A stretch of 64,000 nucleotides of DNA from Avidehalobacter sp964569265 (GTDB lineage: Bacteria; Bacillota; Dehalobacteriia; UBA4068; UBA4997): positions 1 through 64,000 of the forward strand of contig CAZMTO010000006.1 in the NCBI GenBank assembly GCA_964569265.1. Reading direction: 5' to 3'. The translations under genes were made by a program, and so were the position numbers. Positions 33,219 through 42,055 of this stretch are shown here, one piece after another. Under the pieces are notes generated by a model that saw nothing but the letters and a program-made list of their open reading frames with translations, was not told the origin of the DNA and did no database searches. The stretch's first letter is position 1, and the number at the start of each line of letters is the position of its first letter.

Positions 33219-34130
33219 ATGGATACTAACAAAAATACTCAAAAAACCGTCGCCACCCCCAATGTTACGCGGGGGCTTATGCGCGACCACGCTGTTTCGG
33301 CCAAAAAAAGTCTTGGCCAAAATTTTATTATTGAACCCAAAATAATTGAACGTATTGCCAACGCCGCCGCCTGTGACAAACACGACCTTGTGCTGGAAAT
33401 CGGCCCCGGCCTTGGCAGCCTTACACAAAAGCTGGCGCAATGTGCCGGGCAGGTTGTGGCGGTAGAAATTGACAAAACCCTGCTGCCCGCCCTGGCAGAA
33501 AGCCTTGCGCCCTATAACAACATCTGCCTGATAAACGATGACGCTATGCAGGCTGATTTTGCTGCGCTTTTGGCACCCTATGCCGCCCGCAGCGATTTGC
33601 GCCCCGGCTTTATGGCGGTGGCCAACCTGCCCTATTACATAACCACCCCGCTGATAATGCGCTTTTTAGAGGGTGATTCCCCCTGGCGGCGGCTGGTGTT
33701 TATGGTGCAAAAGGAAATGGCCGAACGTATGCAGGCCCCGCCCGGCGGCAAAGACTACGGCGCACTTAGTCTGGCGGTGCAATACCGTGCAAAGGCGCAA
33801 ATTGCCTTTAAAGTGCCGGCCACGGTGTTTTTGCCGCGCCCCAAGGTAGATTCGGCGGTTATTGTGCTGGATAAGCTTGACGAACCGCCGGTGCAGGTTG
33901 CCGACGAAGCTTTGCTGTTTAGCATTATACGGGCCGGGTTTAATCAACGGCGCAAAACACTGCTTAATTCTTTAAGCCGCGTTATGAAGATAGATAAGCC
34001 CCTGATAGAAGCCGCTTTGGCCAGCGCCCAAATTGAACCGTCGCGCCGGGCCGAAACTTTATCGCTGGCGGAATTTGCCGCCGTTGCCAATGCCCTTTAT
34101 CAGCAGCAGACCGAGGTGCAGCATGGGTGA
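33219..34130 (+). CDS. rsmA: 16S rRNA dimethyladenosine transferase RsmA/KsgA
   Basis: RsmA dimethylates A1518 and A1519 of 16S rRNA, a late step of small-subunit assembly. The 303 residues contain KKSLGQNFI, the SAM motif VLEIGPGLGSLTQ, and NLPYYITTPL (the N-x-P-Y/F catalytic motif). I start it at the ATG at 33219; the frame extends upstream to 33189, but that part overlaps the promoter. There is no ribosome binding site, so the mRNA is probably leaderless. In Bacillus the gene follows rnmV after yabE; here it is about 15 kb away from that cluster, heads a plus-strand pair with rmuC, and overlaps it by 8 bases. Confidence 0.95.
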   Translation: MDTNKNTQKTVATPNVTRGLMRDHAVSAKKSLGQNFIIEPKIIERIANAAACDKHDLVLEIGPGLGSLTQKLAQCAGQVVAVEIDKTLLPALAESLAPYNNICLINDDAMQADFAALLAPYAARSDLRPGFMAVANLPYYITTPLIMRFLEGDSPWRRLVFMVQKEMAERMQAPPGGKDYGALSLAVQYRAKAQIAFKVPATVFLPRPKVDSAVIVLDKLDEPPVQVADEALLFSIIRAGFNQRRKTLLNSLSRVMKIDKPLIEAALASAQIEPSRRAETLSLAEFAAVANALYQQQTEVQHG

Positions 34131-35115
34131 GCAAACAGCTATTATGGGGCTTATTGCCATTATCGTCTTAGAAGCCATAGTGCTGGTGATAGCGCTGATA
34201 ACAGCTAACCGCCGCACCGCCGCCAACACCGACAATAACGCCGACAACAATGCCGAAGCCTATGCCCACCTGTTAGAACGCCTGACTGAGCTGGAACAGC
34301 GGCTTAACAGCACACAGGCCGAAAGCTCCGGCGTGTTAAACCGGCAAATAAGCCGGCTGGACACCAAAATAGGTGCGGTAGACAACAATATGCAGCAACT
34401 GCAAAGGCTGTTTCGTAATGTAAAGCTGCGCGGTGCCTGGGGAGAAGCACAGTTGGCCGCCATACTTAGCGAGCTTTTGACCCCGGCACAATACGACACC
34501 AACGTGGCTATAGACCCGGAAAGTGCCGAACGTGTGGAGTTTGCCCTTAAACTGCCCCTGCCCGATAACACCTATATGTGGCTGCCCATAGATGCCAAAT
34601 GCCCGATAGAAGACTTTGAGCGCTGGCAGCAGGCCGCCGAACTTGGTGACCGCGACCTTGCCGAAAAATGCGGGCGCGCCCTTGGCCGCCGCCTGTTAGA
34701 AGAAAGCGCCGACGTTGCCCAAAAATATATTCGCCCGCCCTACACCACCGATTTTGCCCTGCTGTTTTTGCCGATAGAAGGTATTTACCAATGGGCAATA
34801 AACCAACCGGCACTTATACAGGATATGGAACGCAAGTGGCGCGTTATACCGTGTTCGCCGTCTACCATAACGGCGGTGCTTAATTTGGTACAGGTGGCAC
34901 ACCGCAGTATGGCCATAAGCCAGCGAGAAAACGAGGTTTGGCGCTATTTGGGCAATATTAAGCAGGAGGTTGCCAATTTTGACGGTGCCATAACCAAAAG
35001 TCGTAAAAAAACCGCCGAGCTTACCAACAGCTTAGACGAACTGGCCCGCCGCCTGCGTGCTTTAGACCGCCGCCTTACCGAGCTGGAGGCTTTAGAGGAA
35101 AAACCGCTTGACTAA
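34123..35115 (+). CDS. rmuC: RmuC-type DNA recombination protein
   Basis: RmuC proteins limit recombination between short inverted repeats and carry a PD-(D/E)XK-like nuclease fold. The product from the ATG at 34123 (330 aa) has an N-terminal membrane anchor (IMGLIAIIVLEAIVLVIALIT), a coiled coil (about 45-105) and the family core RGAWGEAQLAAILSEL, LPIDAKCPIEDFERW and FALLFLPIEGIY. The Asp and Lys of PIDAKCP fit the nuclease motif. The start overlaps the end of rsmA, which supports translational coupling. Length is at the short end of the family. Confidence 0.9.
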   Translation: MGEQTAIMGLIAIIVLEAIVLVIALITANRRTAANTDNNADNNAEAYAHLLERLTELEQRLNSTQAESSGVLNRQISRLDTKIGAVDNNMQQLQRLFRNVKLRGAWGEAQLAAILSELLTPAQYDTNVAIDPESAERVEFALKLPLPDNTYMWLPIDAKCPIEDFERWQQAAELGDRDLAEKCGRALGRRLLEESADVAQKYIRPPYTTDFALLFLPIEGIYQWAINQPALIQDMERKWRVIPCSPSTITAVLNLVQVAHRSMAISQRENEVWRYLGNIKQEVANFDGAITKSRKKTAELTNSLDELARRLRALDRRLTELEALEEKPLD

Positions 35116-35193
35116 CCCCACGCATAAGGGTAAAATATATATAATTATGGTAACAGCGGTATACAAAATACCGGGGCGCCAACAAGAGGTTTT

Positions 35194-35271
35194 ATGCAGG
35201 GCGGCCCCAACCGAACACCGAATATGCACGAAAAAAAACATTCCTTAGATAAAGGAGGAAACACACAATGA
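35194..35271 (+). CDS. short upstream ORF overlapping panB, 25 aa
   Basis: The ATG at 35194 follows an AAGAGG site and opens 25 codons that end in a TGA at 35269-35271, inside ATGA with the panB start at 35268. The peptide is polar and Lys-rich near its end, and its last codons include the panB ribosome binding site. No similarity is recognised. It may be a leader peptide that couples or modulates panB translation, or simply a chance frame. Confidence 0.35.
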   Translation: MQGGPNRTPNMHEKKHSLDKGGNTQ

Positions 35272-36107
35272 CCGAAAAAAAGACCTGGCCTAAAATGCAG
35301 GAAATGAAAGAAAACGGCGAACGCATTGCTATGCTTACTGCCTACGATTATTCCAGCGCATCTATGGCCGAAGCTGCCGGAGTAGACATCATTTTGGTGG
35401 GCGATTCGGTAGGCAATGTTGTGCAGGGCGTAGATAATACCCTGCCGGTTACCGTAGATGAGATCATCTACCACTGCAAGGCTGTGCGCCGCGGCGCACC
35501 CAACACCTGCGTTTTGGCTGATATGCCCTTTGGTTCTTACGAAATTACCATTGAAGAAGGTGTACGCAACGCCATACGTATGATAAAAGAAGGCAGAGCC
35601 GACGGCGTTAAGTTAGAAGGCGGCGCCGAACGTGCCGAGCTTATTGCCGCTATAACCGCAGCATCTGTGCCGGTTATGGCCCACATTGGTATGACACCGC
35701 AAAAAATTGCCCAAATGGGCGGCTTTAAAGTACAGGGCAAAAGCATCGAGGCTGCCCAAAAGCTGATTGACGATGCCAAAGCGCTGGAAGCTGCCGGTGC
35801 CGTACAGGTGCTTATGGAATGTGTGCCGGCACCCCTGGCCACCAAAATAACCGATGAACTGCAAGTGCCCACCATTGGCATTGGCGCCGGTTGCGGCACC
35901 ACCGGGCAGGTTTTGGTGTGGTATGATATGGCCGGTATGTACGACAAATTTACACCCAAGTTTGTTAAAAAATATGCCGAAGCCGGCAAGCTTATAACCG
36001 AAGCTATGACCGAATATGTAACCGAGGTTAAGGGCGGCCAGTTCCCGGACGATGCACATTCTTTTGCCCTTAAAAATGCCGACGAGATTCTGCCGCGTTT
36101 GTATTAA
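35268..36107 (+). CDS. panB: 3-methyl-2-oxobutanoate hydroxymethyltransferase
   Basis: PanB transfers a hydroxymethyl group from 5,10-methylenetetrahydrofolate to 2-oxoisovalerate, the first committed step to pantothenate. The 279 residues include MLTAYDYSSA, VGDSVGNVVQG (metal and substrate site), MAHIGMTPQ and GIGAGCGTTGQVLV. An AAAGGAGG site supports the start. panC and panD are not in the window, so panB stands alone here; a strong terminator follows. The ATG overlaps the stop of a short upstream ORF. Confidence 0.96.
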   Translation: MTEKKTWPKMQEMKENGERIAMLTAYDYSSASMAEAAGVDIILVGDSVGNVVQGVDNTLPVTVDEIIYHCKAVRRGAPNTCVLADMPFGSYEITIEEGVRNAIRMIKEGRADGVKLEGGAERAELIAAITAASVPVMAHIGMTPQKIAQMGGFKVQGKSIEAAQKLIDDAKALEAAGAVQVLMECVPAPLATKITDELQVPTIGIGAGCGTTGQVLVWYDMAGMYDKFTPKFVKKYAEAGKLITEAMTEYVTEVKGGQFPDDAHSFALKNADEILPRLY

Positions 36108-36129
36108 ACCCCGCTTTTAAGCAATTTAA

Positions 36130-36162
36130 AACCCCTCTCGCTTAGCCGTAGAGGGGTTTTTT
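36130..36162 (+). terminator. panB terminator
   Basis: ACCCCTCT (36131-36138) pairs with AGAGGGGT (36150-36157) and is followed by a T-run, 23 bases after the panB stop. Confidence 0.9.
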
Positions 36163-36175
36163 GTTTAATTTTTTG

Positions 36176-36493
36176 CTATTCCAGCATTTCGGCAATAGCA
36201 TCTTTGGGCCTAAAGCCGGCAACACGGTCAATCTCCAAACCGTCACGGTAGGCCACCAGCAACGGTATGCCCTGCACCGCAAACTGCTCAGCCAGCTCCG
36301 GCTGTTCATCAACGTTTATTTTGCCAACAGTAAGCTGCCTGCCCGCCGCCGACCATTCTTCGGCCAGCTCGGCCAGCTCCGGCTCTATCATACGGCAATA
36401 GCCGCACCAGGGTGCCCAAAAGTCCAGCAGCACTGTACCGGCGGCCTGTTCAACTTCGGCTGCAAAATTTTCTGCCGTAATTTCAATTTCCAT
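36176..36493 (-). CDS. thioredoxin-like protein with WCGYC active site
   Basis: This 105-residue thioredoxin-fold protein has FWAPWCGYCRMIEPEL at about residues 25-40 and the cis-proline in GIPLLV. The usual active site is CGPC; CGYC is seen in some thioredoxin-like variants and changes the redox potential in the family. No signal peptide is present, so it is cytoplasmic. I start it at the ATG at 36493 with a GGAGG site; the frame extends 51 bases upstream through a low-complexity ATAATGG-type run that gives several extra Met codons. It follows glmS on the minus strand with a 120-base gap. Confidence 0.88.
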   Translation of the reverse strand: MEIEITAENFAAEVEQAAGTVLLDFWAPWCGYCRMIEPELAELAEEWSAAGRQLTVGKINVDEQPELAEQFAVQGIPLLVAYRDGLEIDRVAGFRPKDAIAEMLE

Positions 36494-36613
36494 AGCTACA
36501 ACCTCCATCGTAAATTTCATCGCCATTATTGCCATTATCGTCATTATTGATGTTATTGTTTGGTTTTATATCGGTTTTTATGCCACCCAAACCGTAAAAG
36601 GTCATAAGTAAGT

Positions 36614-38440
36614 TTATTCTACCGTTACCGATTTTGCCAGATTTTTCGGCTGGTCTATGCTGCACCCCTTTTGGCTGGCCACATAGTAGGCAAAAAGCTG
36701 CAAGGGTATAACCGTAAGCGACGGTTGCAGCAGCGGCAGGGTTTTGGGCACGCTGAACACCACATCGGCAACCTCCGGCAGTTGGGTATCACCTTCTACC
36801 GCCACAGCCACCAGATATGCCCCGCGCGCCTTAACTTCTTCGGCATTGCTCTTAATTTTTTCTACCAGCGGCTGATACGTTGCCAGCGTAAACACCAGCG
36901 TACCGGGTTCTATCAGCGATATTGTACCGTGCTTTAATTCGCCGCCGGCATAAGCTTCGGAATGTATATAAGATATTTCCTTAAGCTTCAGACTGCCCTC
37001 CAGCGCCACGGCATAATCCAAATTACGCCCGATAAAAAATATGCTGTGCTTGTTATACAACTGCGCCGCCCAATACTGAATTTCTTCTTTGGCCGCCAGC
37101 GTTTTTTCCAACTGGGCCGGCAACTGCTCCAGCGCATCATAATATTCTTTTATCTCTCCCGCTGACATTGTACCCAAAAGCTCGGCAAATTTAAGCGCCA
37201 GCAGATCTATAACCACCAACTGCGTGCTGTAGGCTTTGGTGGTAGCCACGGCAATTTCCGGCCCGGCCCACGTATAAAGCACATCATCGGCCTCGCGGGC
37301 AATAGTAGAACCCAGCACATTAACAATGGCCAGCACCCGCGCCCCTTTGGCTTTGCCGGCGCGCATTGCCGCAATGGTATCGGCAGTTTCGCCCGACTGC
37401 GATATTACTATCATCAGGGTACGCTCATCAATTATCGGCTCGCGGTATCTAAATTCCGAAGCAATATCCACCTCTACCGGTATACGGCAGGTAGCCTCCA
37501 GCAAATACTTGCCCACCATACCCACGTGATACGACGACCCACAGGCCACAATATAAATTTTGGCGGTGTTTTTCAGCATATCCGCCGTAATATTAAAATC
37601 ATCCAGCACAATGCTGCCGTCTTTTAAACGGGGGCTTACGGTGTTATGCACCGATTTCGGCTGTTCCATAATTTCCTTAAACATAAAATGCTCGTAGCCG
37701 CCCTTTTCTGCCGCCGAAACATCCCAGTCGATATGCGTCTGCTGCTTGGCAACAGGCTCGCGGTTGGTATCATAAACCGTTACCCGGTCTTTTTCCAGCA
37801 CCACTATTTCACGGTCATCAAGGTAATAAACTTCCTGCGTGTGGGCCAGCAGCGCCGATACATCAGAGGCCACCAGGTTTTCTTCCTGCCCCAGGCCCAC
37901 CACCAGCGGCGCATCTTTGCGCATAGCATACAGCTTTTGCGGCTCGTCGGCACACAAAATACCCAGCGCATAAGCACCCTCAAGCTCGTTGGTAAGGCGT
38001 ATCATAGTATCCAGCATATCACCGTTGTAATAATATTCGGCCAGTTGGGCAATAACCTCGGTATCGGTTTGCGACACAAACTTGTAGCCTTTTTTTTGCA
38101 GCATAGCTTTTAACTGCTGATAATTTTCGATAATACCGTTATGTACCACGGCAAATTTACCCAACGAGCTTTTGTGCGGGTGCGAATTTACATCAGACGG
38201 CACACCGTGCGTAGCCCAGCGGGTGTGGCCAATGCCTATATGGCCGGGCACATCGGCGCCATCGTGTATCAAATCCTTTAAAACCTTTAGCTTGCCGGCC
38301 GCCTTGGCAATTTTTATTTCACCGTCGGCAAACACAGCAATACCGGCCGAATCATAACCGCGATATTCCAATTTGGCCAAACCATTCAACAAAACGGGCG
38401 CAACCTGTTTGTCGCCCACATAACCAACTATTCCACACAT
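36614..38440 (-). CDS. glmS: glutamine-fructose-6-phosphate aminotransferase
   Basis: GlmS makes glucosamine-6-phosphate from fructose-6-phosphate and glutamine, the entry to peptidoglycan and LPS amino sugars. The N-terminal Cys nucleophile (MCGIVGYVG), the glutaminase loop EYRGYDSAG, two SIS domains (for example ISQSGETADT) and the C-terminal LAKSVTVE are present; 608 aa is standard. The ATG at 38440 follows GGGGAGG and replaces an upstream TTG. The leader of about 105 bases does not show the glmS ribozyme core, so control differs from that of Bacillus. Confidence 0.97.
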   Translation of the reverse strand: MCGIVGYVGDKQVAPVLLNGLAKLEYRGYDSAGIAVFADGEIKIAKAAGKLKVLKDLIHDGADVPGHIGIGHTRWATHGVPSDVNSHPHKSSLGKFAVVHNGIIENYQQLKAMLQKKGYKFVSQTDTEVIAQLAEYYYNGDMLDTMIRLTNELEGAYALGILCADEPQKLYAMRKDAPLVVGLGQEENLVASDVSALLAHTQEVYYLDDREIVVLEKDRVTVYDTNREPVAKQQTHIDWDVSAAEKGGYEHFMFKEIMEQPKSVHNTVSPRLKDGSIVLDDFNITADMLKNTAKIYIVACGSSYHVGMVGKYLLEATCRIPVEVDIASEFRYREPIIDERTLMIVISQSGETADTIAAMRAGKAKGARVLAIVNVLGSTIAREADDVLYTWAGPEIAVATTKAYSTQLVVIDLLALKFAELLGTMSAGEIKEYYDALEQLPAQLEKTLAAKEEIQYWAAQLYNKHSIFFIGRNLDYAVALEGSLKLKEISYIHSEAYAGGELKHGTISLIEPGTLVFTLATYQPLVEKIKSNAEEVKARGAYLVAVAVEGDTQLPEVADVVFSVPKTLPLLQPSLTVIPLQLFAYYVASQKGCSIDQPKNLAKSVTVE

Positions 38441-38508
38441 AAAAAATCCTCCCCACAATATGTATACCGTTAGCTGTACCTTATATAAAATTCAGTCTGT
38501 TTACTGTA

Positions 38509-38545
38509 ATTAAGCCCTGTTATGCCCGTTCGGCAGGGTTCGCTG
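38509..38545 (-). promoter_or_regulatory. glmS leader hairpin
   Basis: AGCCCTG and CAGGGTT pair around a GC-rich 14-base loop, about 70-105 bases upstream of the glmS ATG and just after the promoter. It is not followed by a U-run. No known riboswitch or ribozyme is recognised. Confidence 0.4.
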
Positions 38546-38550
38546 TGGTT

Positions 38551-38579
38551 ATTATACTATATAAGTAGCCTTTTTGCAA
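38551..38579 (-). promoter_or_regulatory. glmS promoter
   Basis: On the minus strand TTGCAA (38574-38579) and TATAAT (38551-38556) are 17 bases apart. Confidence 0.65.
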
Positions 38580-38629
38580 ATTTTTATTACTTAAAAAAAG
38601 CATTTTTAGCAAATAGGCAAAATGTTTGA

Positions 38630-38658
38630 TTGTTTTTTCTGATAAAATATAGTATACT
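38630..38658 (+). promoter_or_regulatory. promoter of the thioesterase gene
   Basis: TTGTTT (38630-38635) and TATACT (38653-38658) are 17 bases apart. This is about 75 bases upstream of the thioesterase ATG and divergent from the glmS promoter. Confidence 0.6.
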
Positions 38659-38733
38659 GTTTAATGGTATATTATTTTAATAAGATATTACCGTTGCCAA
38701 GGCAACCACATAACTATAAGGAGATTTACCTGA

Positions 38734-39264
38734 ATGCCCAAATATAAAGTGATAAAGCGGCAATTCCGCAACGACAAATGTGTTGTTTGCGGGTTTGACA
38801 ACCCCTTTAGCCTGCAGTTAGAATTTTACGAGCTGGAAAACGGCGAGGTTGCAACCTTTGCCCAAACTATGCAAGAACATCAAAGCTACCCGGGGCGCAC
38901 ACACGGCGGCATCATCAGCGCTATGTTAGATGAAGTTATAGGCCGCGCCATTTGCACTGCCGAACCTGCCTGCTGGGGCGTTACCACCGAGCTTAATGTT
39001 AAATACAAAAAGCCCGTGCCCTTAGAAAAAACCCTGCTGCTGGTGGGGCGGGTAACCCGCAACCGCAGCCGTATGTTCAGCGGCACCGGAGAAATTTACC
39101 TGCCGGACGGCACCCTGCTGGCCGAAGCGAGCGGCACCTATTTAAAGCTTAAAGCCGAACAAATTGTTGACTGCGCCGACGGCGAAGAGGCCATTAGCCG
39201 ACTAAACTGGCAACTGCGCCCCCAACCGGCCAATGCCCCGGATTATATTGAGCTGCCCTATTAG
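38734..39264 (+). CDS. PaaI-type hotdog-fold thioesterase
   Basis: This is a 176-residue hotdog-fold protein of the PaaI/4HBT group, predicted to hydrolyse an acyl-CoA thioester. The fold signature GRTHGGIISAMLDEVIGRAI carries the helix with the catalytic Asp/Glu, and LNVKYKKPVPLEKTL is the typical following strand. An N-terminal pair CVVCG may bind metal. The ATG at 38734 follows an AAGGAG site. Substrate is unknown. It has its own promoter and lies just before secA. Confidence 0.85.
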   Translation: MPKYKVIKRQFRNDKCVVCGFDNPFSLQLEFYELENGEVATFAQTMQEHQSYPGRTHGGIISAMLDEVIGRAICTAEPACWGVTTELNVKYKKPVPLEKTLLLVGRVTRNRSRMFSGTGEIYLPDGTLLAEASGTYLKLKAEQIVDCADGEEAISRLNWQLRPQPANAPDYIELPY

Positions 39265-39285
39265 CAGCTAAATTGGGCTTATATT

Positions 39286-39315
39286 TTTACACAGTTTATA
39301 TAGTCTGCTTATAAT
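39286..39315 (+). promoter_or_regulatory. secA promoter
   Basis: TTTACA (39286-39291) and TATAAT (39310-39315) are 18 bases apart, 55 bases before the secA ATG. Confidence 0.6.
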
Positions 39316-39370
39316 AAGCTTGCTTAAATAATATTATTTGGATCTGTATAGTAAAAACGGAGGATTTTTT

Positions 39371-42022
39371 ATGGCAAATTTTTTTCAAAAGCTTTTTGAC
39401 AGCAATGCCAAGGAGGTAAAAAAATACGAAAAGCTGGTGGCTAAAATAAATGCAATGGAACCCCAGATGCAAAAGCTTACCGACGAACAGTTGGCCGCCA
39501 AAACTGTCGAATTTAAAAACCGTATCGCCAACGGCGAATCTATTAACAATATGATGATAGAAGCCTATGCGGTAGTAAGAGAAGCATCGGTGCGTGTGCT
39601 GGGTATGCGCCACTTTGATGTTCAGTTGATAGGCGGTATGGCCCTGCACGACGGCCGCATTGCCGAAATGCGTACCGGCGAGGGTAAAACGCTGGTGGCC
39701 ACCTGCCCGGTATACTTAAACGCACTTACCGGCAAGGGCGTACACGTTGTAACCGTAAACGAATACCTTTCGGCCCGTGACAGCCAGTGGATGGGCCGCC
39801 TTTATAAATTTTTAGGTCTGTCGGTAGGGCTTATCGGTCATTCTGTGCCGCCGCCGTTAAAACGCCTGCAATATAACTGCGATATCACCTTTGGTACCAA
39901 CAACGAATTCGGTTTTGACTACCTGCGTGACAATATGGCCGTGCGCCCTGCTAATCTGGTGCAGAGAGAGCTGCATTTTGCAATCATCGACGAGGTGGAC
40001 TCCATTTTGATTGATGAAGCCAGAACCCCGCTTATTATCAGCGGTCAGGCCGAAAAACCCACCGAACGCTATTATCAGATGGCCAAAATTGCCAGCCGTA
40101 TGCGCCGCGAAGAAGATTTTACCGTTGACGAAAAGGCCCGCGCCATTATGCTTACCCCCAAGGGCTTAGCCAAAGTAGAACAACTGCTGGGGGTAGAAAA
40201 CCTTTATGATAACGCCAACACCGAGCTTAACCACTTTGTACAGCAGGCATTAAAGGCCGAATTTTTGTTTAAGCGCGACCGCGACTATGTAGTAAAAGAC
40301 GGGCAGGTTATTATTGTTGATGAATTTACCGGCCGTTTGATGGATGGCCGCCGCTACAACGACGGTTTGCATCAGGCTATTGAAGCCAAGGAAAATGTTA
40401 TTGTAAAAAACGAAAGCCAGACACTTGCCAGCATTACCCTGCAAAACTACTTCCGTATGTATCAAAAGGTGGCCGGTATGACCGGTACCGCTATGACCGA
40501 AGAAGAAGAATTCCGCTCTATTTACGGGCTGGATGTTGTAGAGATACCCACCAACCGCCCGGTACAGAGAAAAGACCTGCCGGATATTGTGTATCGTACT
40601 GAAATGGGCAAGTTTAATGCCGTTATTGAAGATATTATTGCCAAGCACGAAAAAGGCCAGCCGGTATTGGTGGGCACCGTTTCTATCGAAAAATCCGAAA
40701 TTTTAAGCCAGCTTTTACGCAAGCGCGGCATACCCCACCAGGTATTAAACGCCAAATACCACGAAAAAGAAGCAGAAATTATCGCTCAGGCCGGCCGTTT
40801 GGGTGCGGTTACCATTGCCACCAATATGGCAGGCCGCGGTACCGATATTATGCTGGGCGGCAACCCGGAATTTATGCTGCGTCAAATGCAGATGAATGAC
40901 CCCGAACGTGAATGGACACTGGAAGAAGAACGCGCTTATCTTGCTCAGTACGAAGATCAGGTAAAAGCCGAGCGAGAAAAGGTGCTGGCTGCCGGCGGTT
41001 TGGCTATTATCGGTACTGAACGCCACGAAAGCCGCCGTATTGATAACCAGCTGCGCGGTCGTGCCGGCCGTCAGGGTGACTTGGGCCAGAGCCAGTTCTA
41101 TTTGGCCATTGATGACGATCTGGTGCGCAAGTTTGGCGGCGAAAGCCTTAAAAATATGCTGGACAAAATAGGTATGGACGATACTATGCCGCTGGAAATG
41201 AAGATGATCAGCAAGTCTATTGAAAACGCCCAGAAGAAGGTAGAAGGCCGCAACTTTGATATACGTAAAAACGTGCTGGAATACGATAACGTTATGAACA
41301 AGCAGCGTTCGCTTATCTATAAGCAGCGGCAGGACGTTTTGTCGGGCCAAAACCTGCACGAACAAATACTGTTTATGCTGCGTTCCGCTATCGAAAATAT
41401 TGTGGCCCGCTACAGCCCGGTAAGCGAATTCCCCGAGGAATGGGATTTAACGGCACTGCTGCATGATTACAGCGAAATTTTGCCGGATAACGGCTTTACC
41501 ACCGAAGAATTGGCGCGCCTTGGCAAAGACGAGGTTGTGCCGCTGCTCTACAACAAGGCCGAAGCACATTTGCAGGAACGCGCCGACAAAATGGGCGAAG
41601 ATGCCCTGCAAAGCCTGGAGCGTATGATTATTTTAAAATGTGTTGACGAAAAATGGATGGAACACATTGACGCTATGGATCAACTGCGCCAGGTTATCGG
41701 CTACCGTTCTATCGGCCACGAAAACCCGCTGATTGCTTATAAGAATGAAGCTTTTGATATGTTCGAAGCTATGATCAGCGATATTCAACTGGCAGTATCG
41801 CGCCTTATTGAACGTGTTGAGGTTGTTGAAGCGCCCAAAGAACGTACTAATCTGATAGCCAGCCACGGCGGCGAGGCTCAACCGGCAGCCCCGAGGAAAA
41901 AAGCCCCGGTTCACGCCGGAGAAAAAATCGGCCGCAACGACCCTTGCCCCTGCGGCAGCGGTAAAAAATATAAAAACTGCTGCGGCAAATCGGCTGCCGA
42001 CGGCGCGGAGGATGCCGAATAA
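39371..42022 (+). CDS. secA: preprotein translocase ATPase SecA
   Basis: SecA drives protein export through SecYEG. From the ATG at 39371 (883 aa, GGAGG upstream; the TTG/ATG extension to 39338 lacks a site) the order is normal: Walker A MRTGEGKT (about 98-105), Walker B IIDEVDSILIDEART, the second helicase motor with TNMAGRGTDIMLGG and GRAGRQGD, the scaffold and wing domains, and a C-terminal SEC-C zinc motif DPCPCGSGKKYKNCCG that binds SecB or ribosomes. It is followed 33 bases later by prfB, the usual Firmicute arrangement. Confidence 0.98.
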   Translation: MANFFQKLFDSNAKEVKKYEKLVAKINAMEPQMQKLTDEQLAAKTVEFKNRIANGESINNMMIEAYAVVREASVRVLGMRHFDVQLIGGMALHDGRIAEMRTGEGKTLVATCPVYLNALTGKGVHVVTVNEYLSARDSQWMGRLYKFLGLSVGLIGHSVPPPLKRLQYNCDITFGTNNEFGFDYLRDNMAVRPANLVQRELHFAIIDEVDSILIDEARTPLIISGQAEKPTERYYQMAKIASRMRREEDFTVDEKARAIMLTPKGLAKVEQLLGVENLYDNANTELNHFVQQALKAEFLFKRDRDYVVKDGQVIIVDEFTGRLMDGRRYNDGLHQAIEAKENVIVKNESQTLASITLQNYFRMYQKVAGMTGTAMTEEEEFRSIYGLDVVEIPTNRPVQRKDLPDIVYRTEMGKFNAVIEDIIAKHEKGQPVLVGTVSIEKSEILSQLLRKRGIPHQVLNAKYHEKEAEIIAQAGRLGAVTIATNMAGRGTDIMLGGNPEFMLRQMQMNDPEREWTLEEERAYLAQYEDQVKAEREKVLAAGGLAIIGTERHESRRIDNQLRGRAGRQGDLGQSQFYLAIDDDLVRKFGGESLKNMLDKIGMDDTMPLEMKMISKSIENAQKKVEGRNFDIRKNVLEYDNVMNKQRSLIYKQRQDVLSGQNLHEQILFMLRSAIENIVARYSPVSEFPEEWDLTALLHDYSEILPDNGFTTEELARLGKDEVVPLLYNKAEAHLQERADKMGEDALQSLERMIILKCVDEKWMEHIDAMDQLRQVIGYRSIGHENPLIAYKNEAFDMFEAMISDIQLAVSRLIERVEVVEAPKERTNLIASHGGEAQPAAPRKKAPVHAGEKIGRNDPCPCGSGKKYKNCCGKSAADGAEDAE

Positions 42023-42055
42023 TTATACAGAAGTTGTCGATTATGGAGAGTATTT

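Noticed and set aside
38441..38580. glmS ribozyme
   Set aside because: The conserved core and the cleavage-site context are not found in the leader.
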